Assembly: GCA_017849555.1 (NCBI GenBank)
Contig: JAFIGU010000040.1
Coordinates: 62,001-126,000, forward strand
Direction: 5' to 3'
DNA from: Sphingomonas sp.
Lineage (GTDB): Bacteria > Pseudomonadota > Alphaproteobacteria > Sphingomonadales > Sphingomonadaceae
Length of the DNA stretch: 64,000 nucleotides
The notes beneath the pieces were generated by a model. It ran no database searches and was not told the DNA's origin. It saw only the letters and a list, made by a program, of their open reading frames with translations. Positions 16,881-25,776 of this stretch are shown in pieces (within the stretch, counting starts at the first letter, position 1; the number at the start of each line of letters is the position of its first letter). The position numbers were made by a program, and so were the translations under genes.

Positions 16881-17420
16881 ATGGATCTGGGCTTCGGGCA
16901 GACTTTGGGCGGGATCATGCAGACGGCGTTCGTCGTCGAGGATCTTCGCGCGTCGATCGACCATTTCGTGCGCGATTGCCGGGCTGGCCCGTTTTTCGTG
17001 CTCGAACACTTTCTCGCGCCCGATCAATGCTATCGCGGGGAGCCGTCGCGCGCTGACGTCACGATCGCGATGGGGTTCGCCGGGCATATGCAGATCGAGC
17101 TGATCCAGCCGCTCGACGACAATCCATCGGTCTATCGCGAGACGATCGACCGGCGCGGCTATGGCTTTCACCATTTCGGCATCGCCTGCGCCGATGTCGA
17201 TGCCGATCTGGGCCGGTATCAGGCGTGCGGCTATCAACTGGCCTTTCGCGCCGCCGTTCCGACCGGCGGTGCCGTGGCGTATCTGGAAGGCGGCGACGTG
17301 GCCGCGCCGGCCTTCCTGGAGCTTCTGCCCGCCACCCCGGCGATGAACGAGCATTTCACGCGCTTCTGGCGCGCCTCACGGGCATGGGATGGACGGGATC
17401 CCGTCCGGCCCTTTCTGTGA
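16881..17420 (+). CDS. VOC family protein (glyoxalase_4 type)
   Basis: A 179-residue vicinal-oxygen-chelate protein with MQTAFVVEDLRASIDHFV near the N-terminus and YGFHHFGIACADVDADL in the middle, the pattern of methylmalonyl-CoA-epimerase/Glyoxalase_4-like members that occur in sphingomonad catabolic clusters. HHFG supplies a likely metal-binding His. It stands 12 nt upstream of an AraC regulator and probably shares its transcript. An isomerase, epimerase or dioxygenase role on the cluster's substrate is possible; none can be proved here. Confidence 0.72.
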   Translation: MDLGFGQTLGGIMQTAFVVEDLRASIDHFVRDCRAGPFFVLEHFLAPDQCYRGEPSRADVTIAMGFAGHMQIELIQPLDDNPSVYRETIDRRGYGFHHFGIACADVDADLGRYQACGYQLAFRAAVPTGGAVAYLEGGDVAAPAFLELLPATPAMNEHFTRFWRASRAWDGRDPVRPFL

Positions 17421-17432
17421 CGGGAGGCGGGT

Positions 17433-18371
17433 GTGGGAACGATCGAAAAGTTCGCAACGACCCGGATCGCGCCGCGCCAGCGGCTACGTTACTGGAACGA
17501 TCTGGTCGACCGGATCTACACCGGCACCTGGGTCAACACGCAGGGCGAGGAATTCCGCGGCGAGATGTGGCGCTGGGACATCGGCGACCTGGCGATGATC
17601 CGCCCGCGTTCCACGCAATCGACGGTCGGGCGGCGCGGCGCCGCCGCCGGGGGCGAGGAGCGCGTGATCCTGCACCTGCAGTGCCGCGGCAGCAGCCGCC
17701 ACACCCAGAACGGCGACGAATGCGTGCTGCAGCCGGGCGATTTCGTGCTCAGTTCGCCGCACCAGCCCTATACGATCGATCTTCGCGAGCATGAATTGCT
17801 GGTGGTCGAATTCCCGCGCGCGCCGCTGGCGGAGCGGATACCGAAGCTGGACGACATGCTGCGCCGGCATATGACCGGCGGCACCCCCGGCGGGCGCGTA
17901 TTCCACGATTTCCTGCTCTCGCTGTGGCAATTGGGCGATCAGAGCGAGCTGGACCCCGAATGGGAAAGCGGCGTGACCACGGTATTCTACGATCTGTTCG
18001 CGCTGGCGATGCGCGGTGCGCGGCACGCCCCGCGCGGCGCGCATGCCGGCGATCACGCGCTGAGCGAACGCATGGTCTCGCTGGTCGAGGCGAGCCTGGG
18101 CGATCCGGCCTTGGGCAGCGCGATGCTGGCGACATCATGCAACACCTCGATCCGCACGATCCAGAACGTGTTCGCCGCAATGGGCACGACCCCGACCGCC
18201 TATATCCTCGAACGCCGCCTGCGCCGCGCGGCGGACCGGCTGATCGTCGCCCCCGATACCAGCATCACCGATATCGCCTTCGACCTCGGGTTCAACGACA
18301 GCGCCTATTTCACCCGTTGCTTCCGCCGGCATTTCGGCGCCGCCCCGCGCGACTGGCGCGCCGCGCGCTGA
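17433..18371 (+). CDS. AraC family transcriptional regulator
   Basis: A 312-residue activator. The N-terminal part (about 20-180) resembles the AraC_binding_2 sensory domain; residues about 215-312 are the double helix-turn-helix (LGSAMLATSCNTSIRTIQNVF, then ITDIAFDLGFNDSAYFTRCFRRHFG). The GTG start at 17433 follows GGGAGGCGG. Located between the VOC gene and TonB receptor 1, it is the obvious local regulator of module A of the catabolic cluster; the inducer is not deducible. Confidence 0.85.
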   Translation: MGTIEKFATTRIAPRQRLRYWNDLVDRIYTGTWVNTQGEEFRGEMWRWDIGDLAMIRPRSTQSTVGRRGAAAGGEERVILHLQCRGSSRHTQNGDECVLQPGDFVLSSPHQPYTIDLREHELLVVEFPRAPLAERIPKLDDMLRRHMTGGTPGGRVFHDFLLSLWQLGDQSELDPEWESGVTTVFYDLFALAMRGARHAPRGAHAGDHALSERMVSLVEASLGDPALGSAMLATSCNTSIRTIQNVFAAMGTTPTAYILERRLRRAADRLIVAPDTSITDIAFDLGFNDSAYFTRCFRRHFGAAPRDWRAAR

Positions 18372-18459
18372 TCCCCACCGCTGCGTCTGCGTTTCCGTCC
18401 TGACGATCTGCGCCGCAGTGCAAGCACCGGCGGCGCCGGCGACGGCAGTGTTCCCCGGT

Positions 18460-18501
18460 CATCTGCGGCGAAGCCCGAAGGCTTCGGATCAGGCGCAGAT
18501 G
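18460..18501 (+). promoter_or_regulatory. Leader hairpin before TonB receptor 1
   Basis: Outer arms CATCTGCG (18460-18467) and CGCAGATG (18494-18501) are perfect complements and enclose CGAAGCC (18469-18475), loop CGAA, GGCTTCG (18480-18486), also perfect. The structure ends 3 nt before the GGGGGAGG ribosome-binding site (18505-18512). It could tune translation or be a regulator site. Confidence 0.5.
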
Positions 18502-18519
18502 GTTCGGGGGAGGTTTGCG

Positions 18520-21039
18520 ATGATCGAGCGCGTATCGGTTTCACTCGCCGTTCTTGCGGCGGCACTGGCCGCGCCGGCGACGGCGCAGGAGCAAAAGGCG
18601 TCCAGCGAGGGAATTCAGGACATCGTCGTCACCGCGCAGAAGCGCGTGGAGAATGTACAGAACGTCCCGATCTCGATCAGCGCCTTCACCGCCAGCGCGC
18701 TGCAGGAGCGCGCCGTGACCAGCGTCGCCGCGATGTCGAACCTCGCGCCCAATGTCACGCTCGATGCGGGAACGCCGTTTTCCGGTTCGGGCCAGGTGCT
18801 CGCCGCCTATATCCGCGGCATCGGCGCGAACGATTTCGCGTTCAACATCGATCCGGGCGTCGGCATCTATCTCGACGGCGTGTATCTCGCGCGATCGGTG
18901 GGCGCCAATCAGGATCTGCCCGACGTCGAGCGGGTCGAGGTGCTCAAGGGGCCGCAGGGCACCTTGTTCGGCCGCAATACGATCGGCGGTGCGATCTCGA
19001 TCGTCACCCACGATCCGGGCGACGAATTCCGCTTCATCGGCAGCGCCACCACCGGCAGCTACAATCTGATCAACGTGAAGGGCACGGTCGATGTCCCGAT
19101 CGCCACCGGCCTTGCCTCGTCGCTGAGCTTCGCGGTCAACAGCCGCAACGGTTATCTGCGCCGCATACCCTATCCCGGCGCCACGGCTTACGCATCGGAT
19201 CCGGTGACCGCGTTCCGCGCGTCGGGCTATGAGAATATCGGCTACGGCACCGAGGGCGGCGACAAGACCTATAACCTGCGCGGCAAGATCAAATATTCGG
19301 GCGGCGGCTTCCGCGCGGTGCTCTCCGCCGATTACAGCAATACCGATACGTCACAGATCGCCAATCGCGTGATCGCGATCTTCCCGGGGATTTTCGCAGG
19401 CACCTATAATTGCGCGATCGCGGGCAATCCGGTGGTCGCCGGCGGGGGCAGGTGCGATTCCCAGATCGCCGGCCCGCCGGCGGTTGCCTATGCCGCGCGC
19501 CGCGGCGGGCTGACCGGGCTGTTCGATCATCCCGCCTTGTTCGGGGTGAATGCCGATGCCAACCCGGACAATAACCGCCTGCCCTACGACGGTCGCTTCA
19601 TCACCAAGGATATCGACACCAGTTACGCGAACGGCAACAACTTCAACAAGCTGAAGCAGGGCGGCGCGGCGCTGACGCTCGAATATGATCTGTCGCGCAA
19701 CGCGACGCTCAAGTCGATCACCGCCTATCGCCAATTGCGCTGGAAGGTCGCGATGGACCTGGACGGGTCGCCGCTCAACTTTCTCAACACCAGCTTCCCG
19801 ATGTTTCAGAAGCAGTTCAGCGAGGAATTGCAGCTCACCGGGAATGCGCTGGACGACCGCGTCAAATATGTGCTCGGCGCTTATTATTTTACCGAATCCG
19901 GCAATATGCGCGATTTCGTCACCTTTGCCGAAGGGCTGTTGCAGGTCGACGGGCCGAACAATCTGGCGACGCGGAATTTCGCTTTCTATGGCCAGGTCGA
20001 TTACAAGGTGACCGAGCGGCTGGGCCTGACGCTGGGCGGGCGTTACACCCGCGAGAACAAGGAATTCGAAGGGTTCCAGTCCGATCTCAACGGGCTGAAC
20101 TACAAATTGGCGCAAGCCTTCGGCAATCCCGATTGCGCGTCGCTCGATCCGATCAGCGATCGATGCCGGATCGATAACGGCTTCCCCAATCCCGGCCAGC
20201 CGCTGCGCTATTATATCGCCGGGGTGCAGAAGCAGACGTTCAGCAACTTCTCGCCCAAGGTCGGCCTGCAATATCATCCCGGCGACGATGTGATGATCTT
20301 CGCCAACTGGTCGCGCGGTTACAAGACCGGCGGCTGGACGACGCGGCTGTCCGCGCCCCTGCCCTATGCGCCGACCTTCGGGCCGGAAAAGGCCGAGACC
20401 TGGGAGGCCGGGGTCAAATCGACATTGCTGGCGCGGCGGCTGCAGATCAATGCCGCGTCGTTCCTGACCAATTACAAGGGCATCCAGCTCAACTTCCAGC
20501 AGGGGGTTTCGCCGGTGATCCAGAATGCCGGCGACGCGCGGATCAAAGGCTTCGAGCTGGAGATGACCGCGCTGGCCGCGCGCGGCCTCTCGCTGACCGG
20601 ATCGGTGGGCTATACCGATGCTTATTACACCAATGTGCTGGCCGGCGCGGCGGTCGCGCCCTCGGCGCTGCAGGTCGGCGTATTCAAGGGCGCGACCTTG
20701 CCCAAGACGCCGAAATGGAAGCTCAATTTCGGCCCGCGGTACGAGGCGGAGCTGGGCGGCCACGGCACGATCGTGCTGCTCGGTGACGTGACCTATACCA
20801 GCGCGGTCAAAAACGACACCGAGGGGACCTACCTGCTGATGCGCCCCGCCAATGCGCTGATCAACGCGAGCGTCACCTACAAGGCACCGTCGGGCAATTG
20901 GGACGTGACGCTGGGCGGCACCAATCTGACCGACAAGAGGCTGATCGTCACCGGCCAGGCGCAGCTCGCCGGCGGCCCGATCTTCGGCACCTATAACCGC
21001 CCCGCCGAATGGTATGCGCGGCTTGGCGTGAAATTCTGA
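18520..21039 (+). CDS. TonB-dependent receptor 1
   Basis: An 839-residue outer-membrane beta-barrel. Signal peptide (1-23, ending ATAQ), then a TonB-box/plug start IVVTAQKRVENVQNVPISISAF typical of sphingomonad receptors that import non-siderophore nutrients, the plug motif RVEVLKGPQGTLFGRNTIGGAISIV, and a barrel ending in aromatic residues (WYARLGVKF). The start at 18520 is fixed by GGGGGAGG 7 nt upstream. It takes up a ligand across the outer membrane using TonB energy. The cupin gene follows immediately, pointing to an organic substrate and not iron. Confidence 0.9.
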   Translation: MIERVSVSLAVLAAALAAPATAQEQKASSEGIQDIVVTAQKRVENVQNVPISISAFTASALQERAVTSVAAMSNLAPNVTLDAGTPFSGSGQVLAAYIRGIGANDFAFNIDPGVGIYLDGVYLARSVGANQDLPDVERVEVLKGPQGTLFGRNTIGGAISIVTHDPGDEFRFIGSATTGSYNLINVKGTVDVPIATGLASSLSFAVNSRNGYLRRIPYPGATAYASDPVTAFRASGYENIGYGTEGGDKTYNLRGKIKYSGGGFRAVLSADYSNTDTSQIANRVIAIFPGIFAGTYNCAIAGNPVVAGGGRCDSQIAGPPAVAYAARRGGLTGLFDHPALFGVNADANPDNNRLPYDGRFITKDIDTSYANGNNFNKLKQGGAALTLEYDLSRNATLKSITAYRQLRWKVAMDLDGSPLNFLNTSFPMFQKQFSEELQLTGNALDDRVKYVLGAYYFTESGNMRDFVTFAEGLLQVDGPNNLATRNFAFYGQVDYKVTERLGLTLGGRYTRENKEFEGFQSDLNGLNYKLAQAFGNPDCASLDPISDRCRIDNGFPNPGQPLRYYIAGVQKQTFSNFSPKVGLQYHPGDDVMIFANWSRGYKTGGWTTRLSAPLPYAPTFGPEKAETWEAGVKSTLLARRLQINAASFLTNYKGIQLNFQQGVSPVIQNAGDARIKGFELEMTALAARGLSLTGSVGYTDAYYTNVLAGAAVAPSALQVGVFKGATLPKTPKWKLNFGPRYEAELGGHGTIVLLGDVTYTSAVKNDTEGTYLLMRPANALINASVTYKAPSGNWDVTLGGTNLTDKRLIVTGQAQLAGGPIFGTYNRPAEWYARLGVKF

Positions 21040-21059
21040 TGCAGAAGGAAACACCCCCC

Positions 21060-21593
21060 ATGAGCACGATGAAGGCACCCCCGTCCGGCGCATATAAGAT
21101 CGTCGACATCCCGGAGCTTTACCCCGATCTGATCCGCGCGCGCGGGGTGGAGGGAAGCTATGTCGGCGCGTCCGAGGCGGAGAGCCCGTGGGTGCCGTTC
21201 GGCGACAATGCCGCGATCCGCCACCTCGCCTTCGACGTGCGCGACAACATCTACGTCAACATCCTGTGGATCAAGGGACCGGGGGTGATCGGCACCCACA
21301 AGCATCGCGGACGGGTGTGGGCGATCGGGCTCGAGGGGTCGTTCCGCTATCTCGAATATGGCTGGGTGTGCCGGCCGGGCGAGTTCATCACCGAAACGCC
21401 GGGGACGGCGCACACGTTGGTGACCGACGATCCCAATGGGATGAAGGCGCTGTTCCACATGCAGGGCGCCAATGAATTCTACGACGAGCACGGCAACCAC
21501 ATCGAGACGCTCGATGTGTGGTGGTTCATGAACCACTATGAGAGCCATTGCCGCGAACACGGGCTGCCGATCAACGAGCAGCTTTACCTGTAG
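21060..21593 (+). CDS. Cupin 1, 2,4'-dihydroxyacetophenone dioxygenase-like
   Basis: A 177-residue single-cupin protein resembling 2,4'-dihydroxyacetophenone dioxygenase, which splits a C-C bond next to a ketone with O2. The metal triad is visible: H80 and H82 in GTHKHRG and H118 in PGTAHTL. I choose the ATG at 21060 because the paralogue at 28724 begins at the equivalent place; an ATG at 21039 overlapping the receptor stop is the alternative. Immediately downstream of TonB receptor 1. Its sequence is closely similar to cupin 2, including the C-terminal WWF-NHYESHCR segment. The true substrate may differ from dihydroxyacetophenone. Confidence 0.75.
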   Translation: MSTMKAPPSGAYKIVDIPELYPDLIRARGVEGSYVGASEAESPWVPFGDNAAIRHLAFDVRDNIYVNILWIKGPGVIGTHKHRGRVWAIGLEGSFRYLEYGWVCRPGEFITETPGTAHTLVTDDPNGMKALFHMQGANEFYDEHGNHIETLDVWWFMNHYESHCREHGLPINEQLYL

Positions 21594-21643
21594 CGTCAAA
21601 GTTCACGAAGTTCACACGAGTGAGCGGTTGTGGCGCGCCGCCG

Positions 21644-22576
21644 TCACGCGATCCGCGCCGAACCGTAGCGCGGATCGCCGACGACGCTCTCCAACAGGAA
21701 ATTCTCAACGATATCACCGTAATAGCCGCAGCTGTCATCCTTTCGGAACCACAATAGCTGCCAGGTTTCGGTCGGATAAAGCAGAACGATCGCCTCGCGC
21801 ATCGCCAGCGGGATCATCGCCTCGGTGAACATGCCGACCGCGACGCCACTCTCCAGCATCGAGACGAACACGTCGAAATAGGGCGGGCGCCCGACGATCT
21901 GCGCTGGCCGGATGCCGTGCCGTCCCAGCGCTTTCAGCTCGTCGCGCTCATAAGTGCCGCTGATCCGCGGCAAGGCGAAGGGCAGCGCCGCAACCTCGTC
22001 GGCGGTCAGCGGCAACGCCCGCCCCCCGGCCAGCCGACGGTGCCCGTATATGCCCCCGCGGACCAGCGCGACCGGCCGCAGGAAATCGGCGACCGGGGCG
22101 GGCTCGATCTGATGGACGAGCGCGAAGTCATATTTTGCGCGCGCCAAGGCCGCGTCCAGTTCCTTGCGCGGCAAATGAAGGTCGAACACCAGTTCAACCT
22201 CCGGGTGACGGGTAAGAAAGCCGCCGAGCTTGGGCCGAATGAAGTTTTCCGCCAGCCCCTGCCCGATCAACAATTGGAAGCGTGTCGATCCGGTCTTGAC
22301 CGGATTCGCCCGCCGATGCGCCGCCAGCGCGGTGGTCGCTGCCTCGAAGCGCTGGAGATCTTGCAGGAAAGCTGCGCCCGTCGGGGTGATCAGCGGGCGC
22401 CGGCCCGGCTTGCGATCGAGCAGCGCGACCCCAAGTTGCTCTTCCAACGTCTTGAGTTGATTGCTGACCGATGCCTGAGAAATACCGAGATTCTCGGCGC
22501 TTATCCTGAAGCTTTTGGTTGCGCAGAGGCTCGAGAATACTTCGAGCTGGCGCAATGTGAATGGCAGATTCGCCAT
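21644..22576 (-). CDS. LysR family transcriptional regulator
   Basis: A 310-residue LysR regulator: helix-turn-helix at about 5-64 (LRQLEVFSSLCATKSFRISAENLGISQ and so on), then a periplasmic-binding-protein-like effector domain. The start at 22576 is supported by GGGAGG 7 nt upstream. It is divergent from TonB receptor 2 over a 122-bp control region, the standard geometry for a LysR activator of the adjacent operon, so it likely controls module B. Convergent with cupin 1. Confidence 0.87.
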   Translation of the reverse strand: MANLPFTLRQLEVFSSLCATKSFRISAENLGISQASVSNQLKTLEEQLGVALLDRKPGRRPLITPTGAAFLQDLQRFEAATTALAAHRRANPVKTGSTRFQLLIGQGLAENFIRPKLGGFLTRHPEVELVFDLHLPRKELDAALARAKYDFALVHQIEPAPVADFLRPVALVRGGIYGHRRLAGGRALPLTADEVAALPFALPRISGTYERDELKALGRHGIRPAQIVGRPPYFDVFVSMLESGVAVGMFTEAMIPLAMREAIVLLYPTETWQLLWFRKDDSCGYYGDIVENFLLESVVGDPRYGSARIA

Positions 22577-22642
22577 ATGATCCTCCCGCCACAAAATCAT
22601 AATCTACAATCAATGTCCTGTCATCACTTGGCGATGCATTGC

Positions 22643-22680
22643 TTGCCTGGGAAACAGTCGCGAAGCTCCCGCCCAGGCAA
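22643..22680 (+). promoter_or_regulatory. Inverted repeat in the leader of TonB receptor 2
   Basis: TTGCCTGGG (22643-22651) and CCCAGGCAA (22672-22680) are perfect 9-bp arms separated by 20 nt. The right arm ends 5 nt before the GGGGGAGG ribosome-binding site (22686-22693). It may form an RNA hairpin or be a protein operator. The position matches that of the hairpin ahead of receptor 1, although the sequence differs. Confidence 0.45.
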
Positions 22681-22698
22681 TGCGAGGGGGAGGAAGCA

Positions 22699-25600
22699 AT
22701 GCGGCAATCGATCGGGCGTGGGCGCAAGCCGCTGGCGGCGCTGTTGGGGAGCAGCGGCGCCGCGGCGCTGGCATCCTTGGCAACGCCGGCATCGGCGCAG
22801 GAAGCGCCGGCCACCGAGGCCCCTGCCGTGCAGGAAGTCGTCGTCACCGGATCGCGCATCCGCAGCGACGGCAGCAAATCGCCGACCCCGCTCACCGTGG
22901 TCAGCGCCGATCAGCTCGCGGCGATGGGGCCGAGCGGCCTCGTCGAAGGCGTCAGCCAATTGCCGCAATTCTTCGCCAGCCAGTCGGTCGCCGCGGTGCA
23001 GACCGCAGGGGTCGGCGGCAACGGCTGGTTCCTGCGCGGCGGCTATGGCAACCTCGACCTGCGCGGGCTCGGTATCAACCGCACGCTGACCTTGCTCAAC
23101 GGCCATCGCGTCATCTCGTCGAGCGCGTTCGGGGGAGTCGACGTCAACGTCATCCCCAAGGCGATGGTAAACAACGTCGAGACGGTGACCGGCGGCGCCT
23201 CCGCCGCTTATGGCACCGACGCGGTCGCCGGGGTGGTGAATTTCAAGCTCAACCGCAATTTCACCGGGCTGCGCGCCGATGTGCAGCAAAGCATCACCTC
23301 GCGCGGCGACAACCGAGGACTGCAGGCGTCGGTGAGTTACGGCACCAAGTTAGGCGATCGCGGGCATATCCTGCTTTCGGGCGAATTTTCGATGCAGGAC
23401 GGCGTGCACACGATGCGCGGGCGGGACTGGTACAAAGCCTATGGCGTGATCAACGGCAACGTCTATCCCGATGTCGTCTCGACCTCCACCTCGTTCAACG
23501 GCCTCATCTATGCGCCGGGTACGCGGCTCAACGCGATGCAATTCCTGCGCGACGGCAGCGGGATCACGCCGTTCGTTGCCAGCAGCGTCAGCGCCGGGAC
23601 GATCGGCGGCCGGGGGCCCCTGGCCGGCAGCCAATCGATCACCAACGGCGGTAGCGGCGATTATATCGGGCGCGATCAGCTCACGATCTTTCCCGACGCC
23701 GATCGCAGCAGCATCTATGCCTATGCCGATTATGAGATCGCCGATCATGTGACGGTCTACGCGCAATATATCCGCGGACAGAACAAGACTTTCCGCTACA
23801 ACGAGCCGACCGGCTCGCTGAGCGGCACGCCCAGTGTGGCGAGGATTTATTCGGGCAATGCGTTCCTGCCCGCGTCGGTGCAGCAAATCATGACGGCCGA
23901 TGGAATCGAGTCGTTCGAGTTCCGCCGGATCGGCGGTGACAGCGATTTCGGCAGGCTGTCGACCCAACGCGACAACAGCGTGATGAATTCGTTCGCCGGC
24001 GGCCTCACCTGGGATATTTCCGGCGGGGCGCTGGATGGCTGGCAGGCCGATCTTTATTATCAATATGGCACCAACAAGCGGAAAGCCTATCAGAACGGGC
24101 TGCGGCTCGATCGTATCTTCGCCGCGCTCGATGCGGTGACCGATCCGGCAACCGGCCAGCCGGTCTGTCGCGTATCACTCTATGGCAACAGCTTTCCGGG
24201 ATGCGTGCCGATCAACCTGTTCGGTCAGGGCAATGCATCGGCCGCGGCGATCGATTACGTCACCGGCTATGAGCCGGGGCAGCAGATCACCACCCCGATC
24301 TATTATGCCGATACCGGTTTCGCGCGCGGCGAGACGCTGAGCTACGTCTCCGGCACGGAAAAGGTGGGCATCACCGATCTGCGCCAGCATCAGTTCGAAT
24401 TCTCGATGAATGGCACGCTGGTCGAAGGCTGGGCCGGACCGATCAAGGCCGCGTTCGGCGGATCGTGGCGGCGCGAGGCGATCCGGCAGGTCGTGCAGGA
24501 CCCGGGCAACCCCGCCGCCAACCACGATACCTTCCGACCGGTGCAGTGCAGCGATCCGAAGGTTACGGCCAATCCGCCGCCTGGTCTGCGCAACGTGTCA
24601 AACGCCGATTGCGGCAATTCGGTTGCGCTGCAATATTCGAAAGTGTCCAATATCCGCGGCGCGATCAACGTCACCGAATTGTTCGGCGAGACTCAGGTGC
24701 CGCTGCTCAGCGAGGCGGGCCCGATCCGCTCGGCCAATCTGCATCTCGCCGGACGCTGGGCGAATTACACCGGGTCAGGCGGAATCTGGGCGTATAAGGC
24801 CGGGCTGGAAGCCGATATCGCCGATTTCCTGCGCTTGCGCGGCACCTGGTCGCGCGACGTGCGCGCCGCCAATCTGTCCGAGCGGTTCGACAAGACCGGC
24901 GGGATCACATCAATCGACGATCCGCGGACGCCAGGCGTCATCGAATCCATCTCTGTGACAAATTATTCGGGTGGCAACCCCAGGGTGAACCCGGAGAAGG
25001 CCGATACATGGACGGCGGGCGCGGTGATCCGCCCCGGCTTCGTCCCGGGCCTGTCACTCTCCGCCGATTATTATGACATCCGCGTCAAAGGGGCGATCGC
25101 CCGGCTTGGCTCGCAGGGCGTGTTTAACGGCTGCGTGATCGATGCTGCTCCCGAATTGTGCGCGCTGGTGAGTTTCGACACGGCCGGACAGCCGACGCTG
25201 ATCGGCGATATTTTCATCAACGTTAACCAGAATCGCGTGCGCGGGCTGGACGTGGAGGCCAATTATACCCGCCCGATGAACCTGACCGGCGGCGAGGGTG
25301 AGGCAATCAATCTGCGACTCTTCGCCAATTGGCTGTTCGAAAATTCGCAAACCCTCAGTAACGGCACCTATATCGATCGCGCCGGGCAGACCGGTATCCA
25401 GCAATCAGATGGCTTTCCTTATGGCCTGCCGAAGTTCAAGCTGACCGGCAATGTCACTTATACGAGCGGCGGTTTCTCGTTCTTCACCCAGGCGCGCTAC
25501 ATCGGCTCGGGCACGCAGGAAAACGCCCGGCCAAGGGACGCTGCCTATAACAAGGTCGATTCAGCCTTCTACCTCGATCTCAGGCTCGCGCAGAAAGTGA

Positions 25601-25776
25601 AGTTCGGCACCGACAGCGAAGTGGAAATATTCGGCTCGGTCACCAACCTCACCGATCGTTCGCCACCGGTCACACCTTATTACAGCAACTTCTACACCCG
25701 GGCGATCCAGTTCAACTCGGTGTTGTTCGATCTGCTCGGCCGGCGCTTCACCGTCGGGATGAAGTTCGCGCTATGA
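22699..25776 (+). CDS. TonB-dependent receptor 2
   Basis: A 1025-residue receptor of the large class. The signal peptide ends ASAQ at about 35; VVVTGSRIRSDGSKSPTPLTVV is the TonB-box/plug start; NVETVTGGASAAYGTDAVAGVVNF is the plug end; the barrel closes with FTVGMKFAL. Large GSRI-type receptors generally import carbohydrate, peptide or aromatic ligands. The start at 22699 is supported by GGGGGAGG. The stop overlaps the sulfatase ATG by 4 bp (25773-25776), so the two are translated together, which strongly suggests that the receptor imports the sulfatase substrate. Confidence 0.9.
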   Translation: MRQSIGRGRKPLAALLGSSGAAALASLATPASAQEAPATEAPAVQEVVVTGSRIRSDGSKSPTPLTVVSADQLAAMGPSGLVEGVSQLPQFFASQSVAAVQTAGVGGNGWFLRGGYGNLDLRGLGINRTLTLLNGHRVISSSAFGGVDVNVIPKAMVNNVETVTGGASAAYGTDAVAGVVNFKLNRNFTGLRADVQQSITSRGDNRGLQASVSYGTKLGDRGHILLSGEFSMQDGVHTMRGRDWYKAYGVINGNVYPDVVSTSTSFNGLIYAPGTRLNAMQFLRDGSGITPFVASSVSAGTIGGRGPLAGSQSITNGGSGDYIGRDQLTIFPDADRSSIYAYADYEIADHVTVYAQYIRGQNKTFRYNEPTGSLSGTPSVARIYSGNAFLPASVQQIMTADGIESFEFRRIGGDSDFGRLSTQRDNSVMNSFAGGLTWDISGGALDGWQADLYYQYGTNKRKAYQNGLRLDRIFAALDAVTDPATGQPVCRVSLYGNSFPGCVPINLFGQGNASAAAIDYVTGYEPGQQITTPIYYADTGFARGETLSYVSGTEKVGITDLRQHQFEFSMNGTLVEGWAGPIKAAFGGSWRREAIRQVVQDPGNPAANHDTFRPVQCSDPKVTANPPPGLRNVSNADCGNSVALQYSKVSNIRGAINVTELFGETQVPLLSEAGPIRSANLHLAGRWANYTGSGGIWAYKAGLEADIADFLRLRGTWSRDVRAANLSERFDKTGGITSIDDPRTPGVIESISVTNYSGGNPRVNPEKADTWTAGAVIRPGFVPGLSLSADYYDIRVKGAIARLGSQGVFNGCVIDAAPELCALVSFDTAGQPTLIGDIFINVNQNRVRGLDVEANYTRPMNLTGGEGEAINLRLFANWLFENSQTLSNGTYIDRAGQTGIQQSDGFPYGLPKFKLTGNVTYTSGGFSFFTQARYIGSGTQENARPRDAAYNKVDSAFYLDLRLAQKVKFGTDSEVEIFGSVTNLTDRSPPVTPYYSNFYTRAIQFNSVLFDLLGRRFTVGMKFAL

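Noticed and set aside
19351..21093. 580-codon frame antisense to TonB receptor 1
   Set aside because: The forward frame holds receptor motifs throughout; the antisense is repetitive and lacks a start context.
22589..22620. A LysR T-N11-A operator in the AT-rich patch between LysR and receptor 2
   Set aside because: Several weak fits exist but no clear dyad, so I do not place a site.
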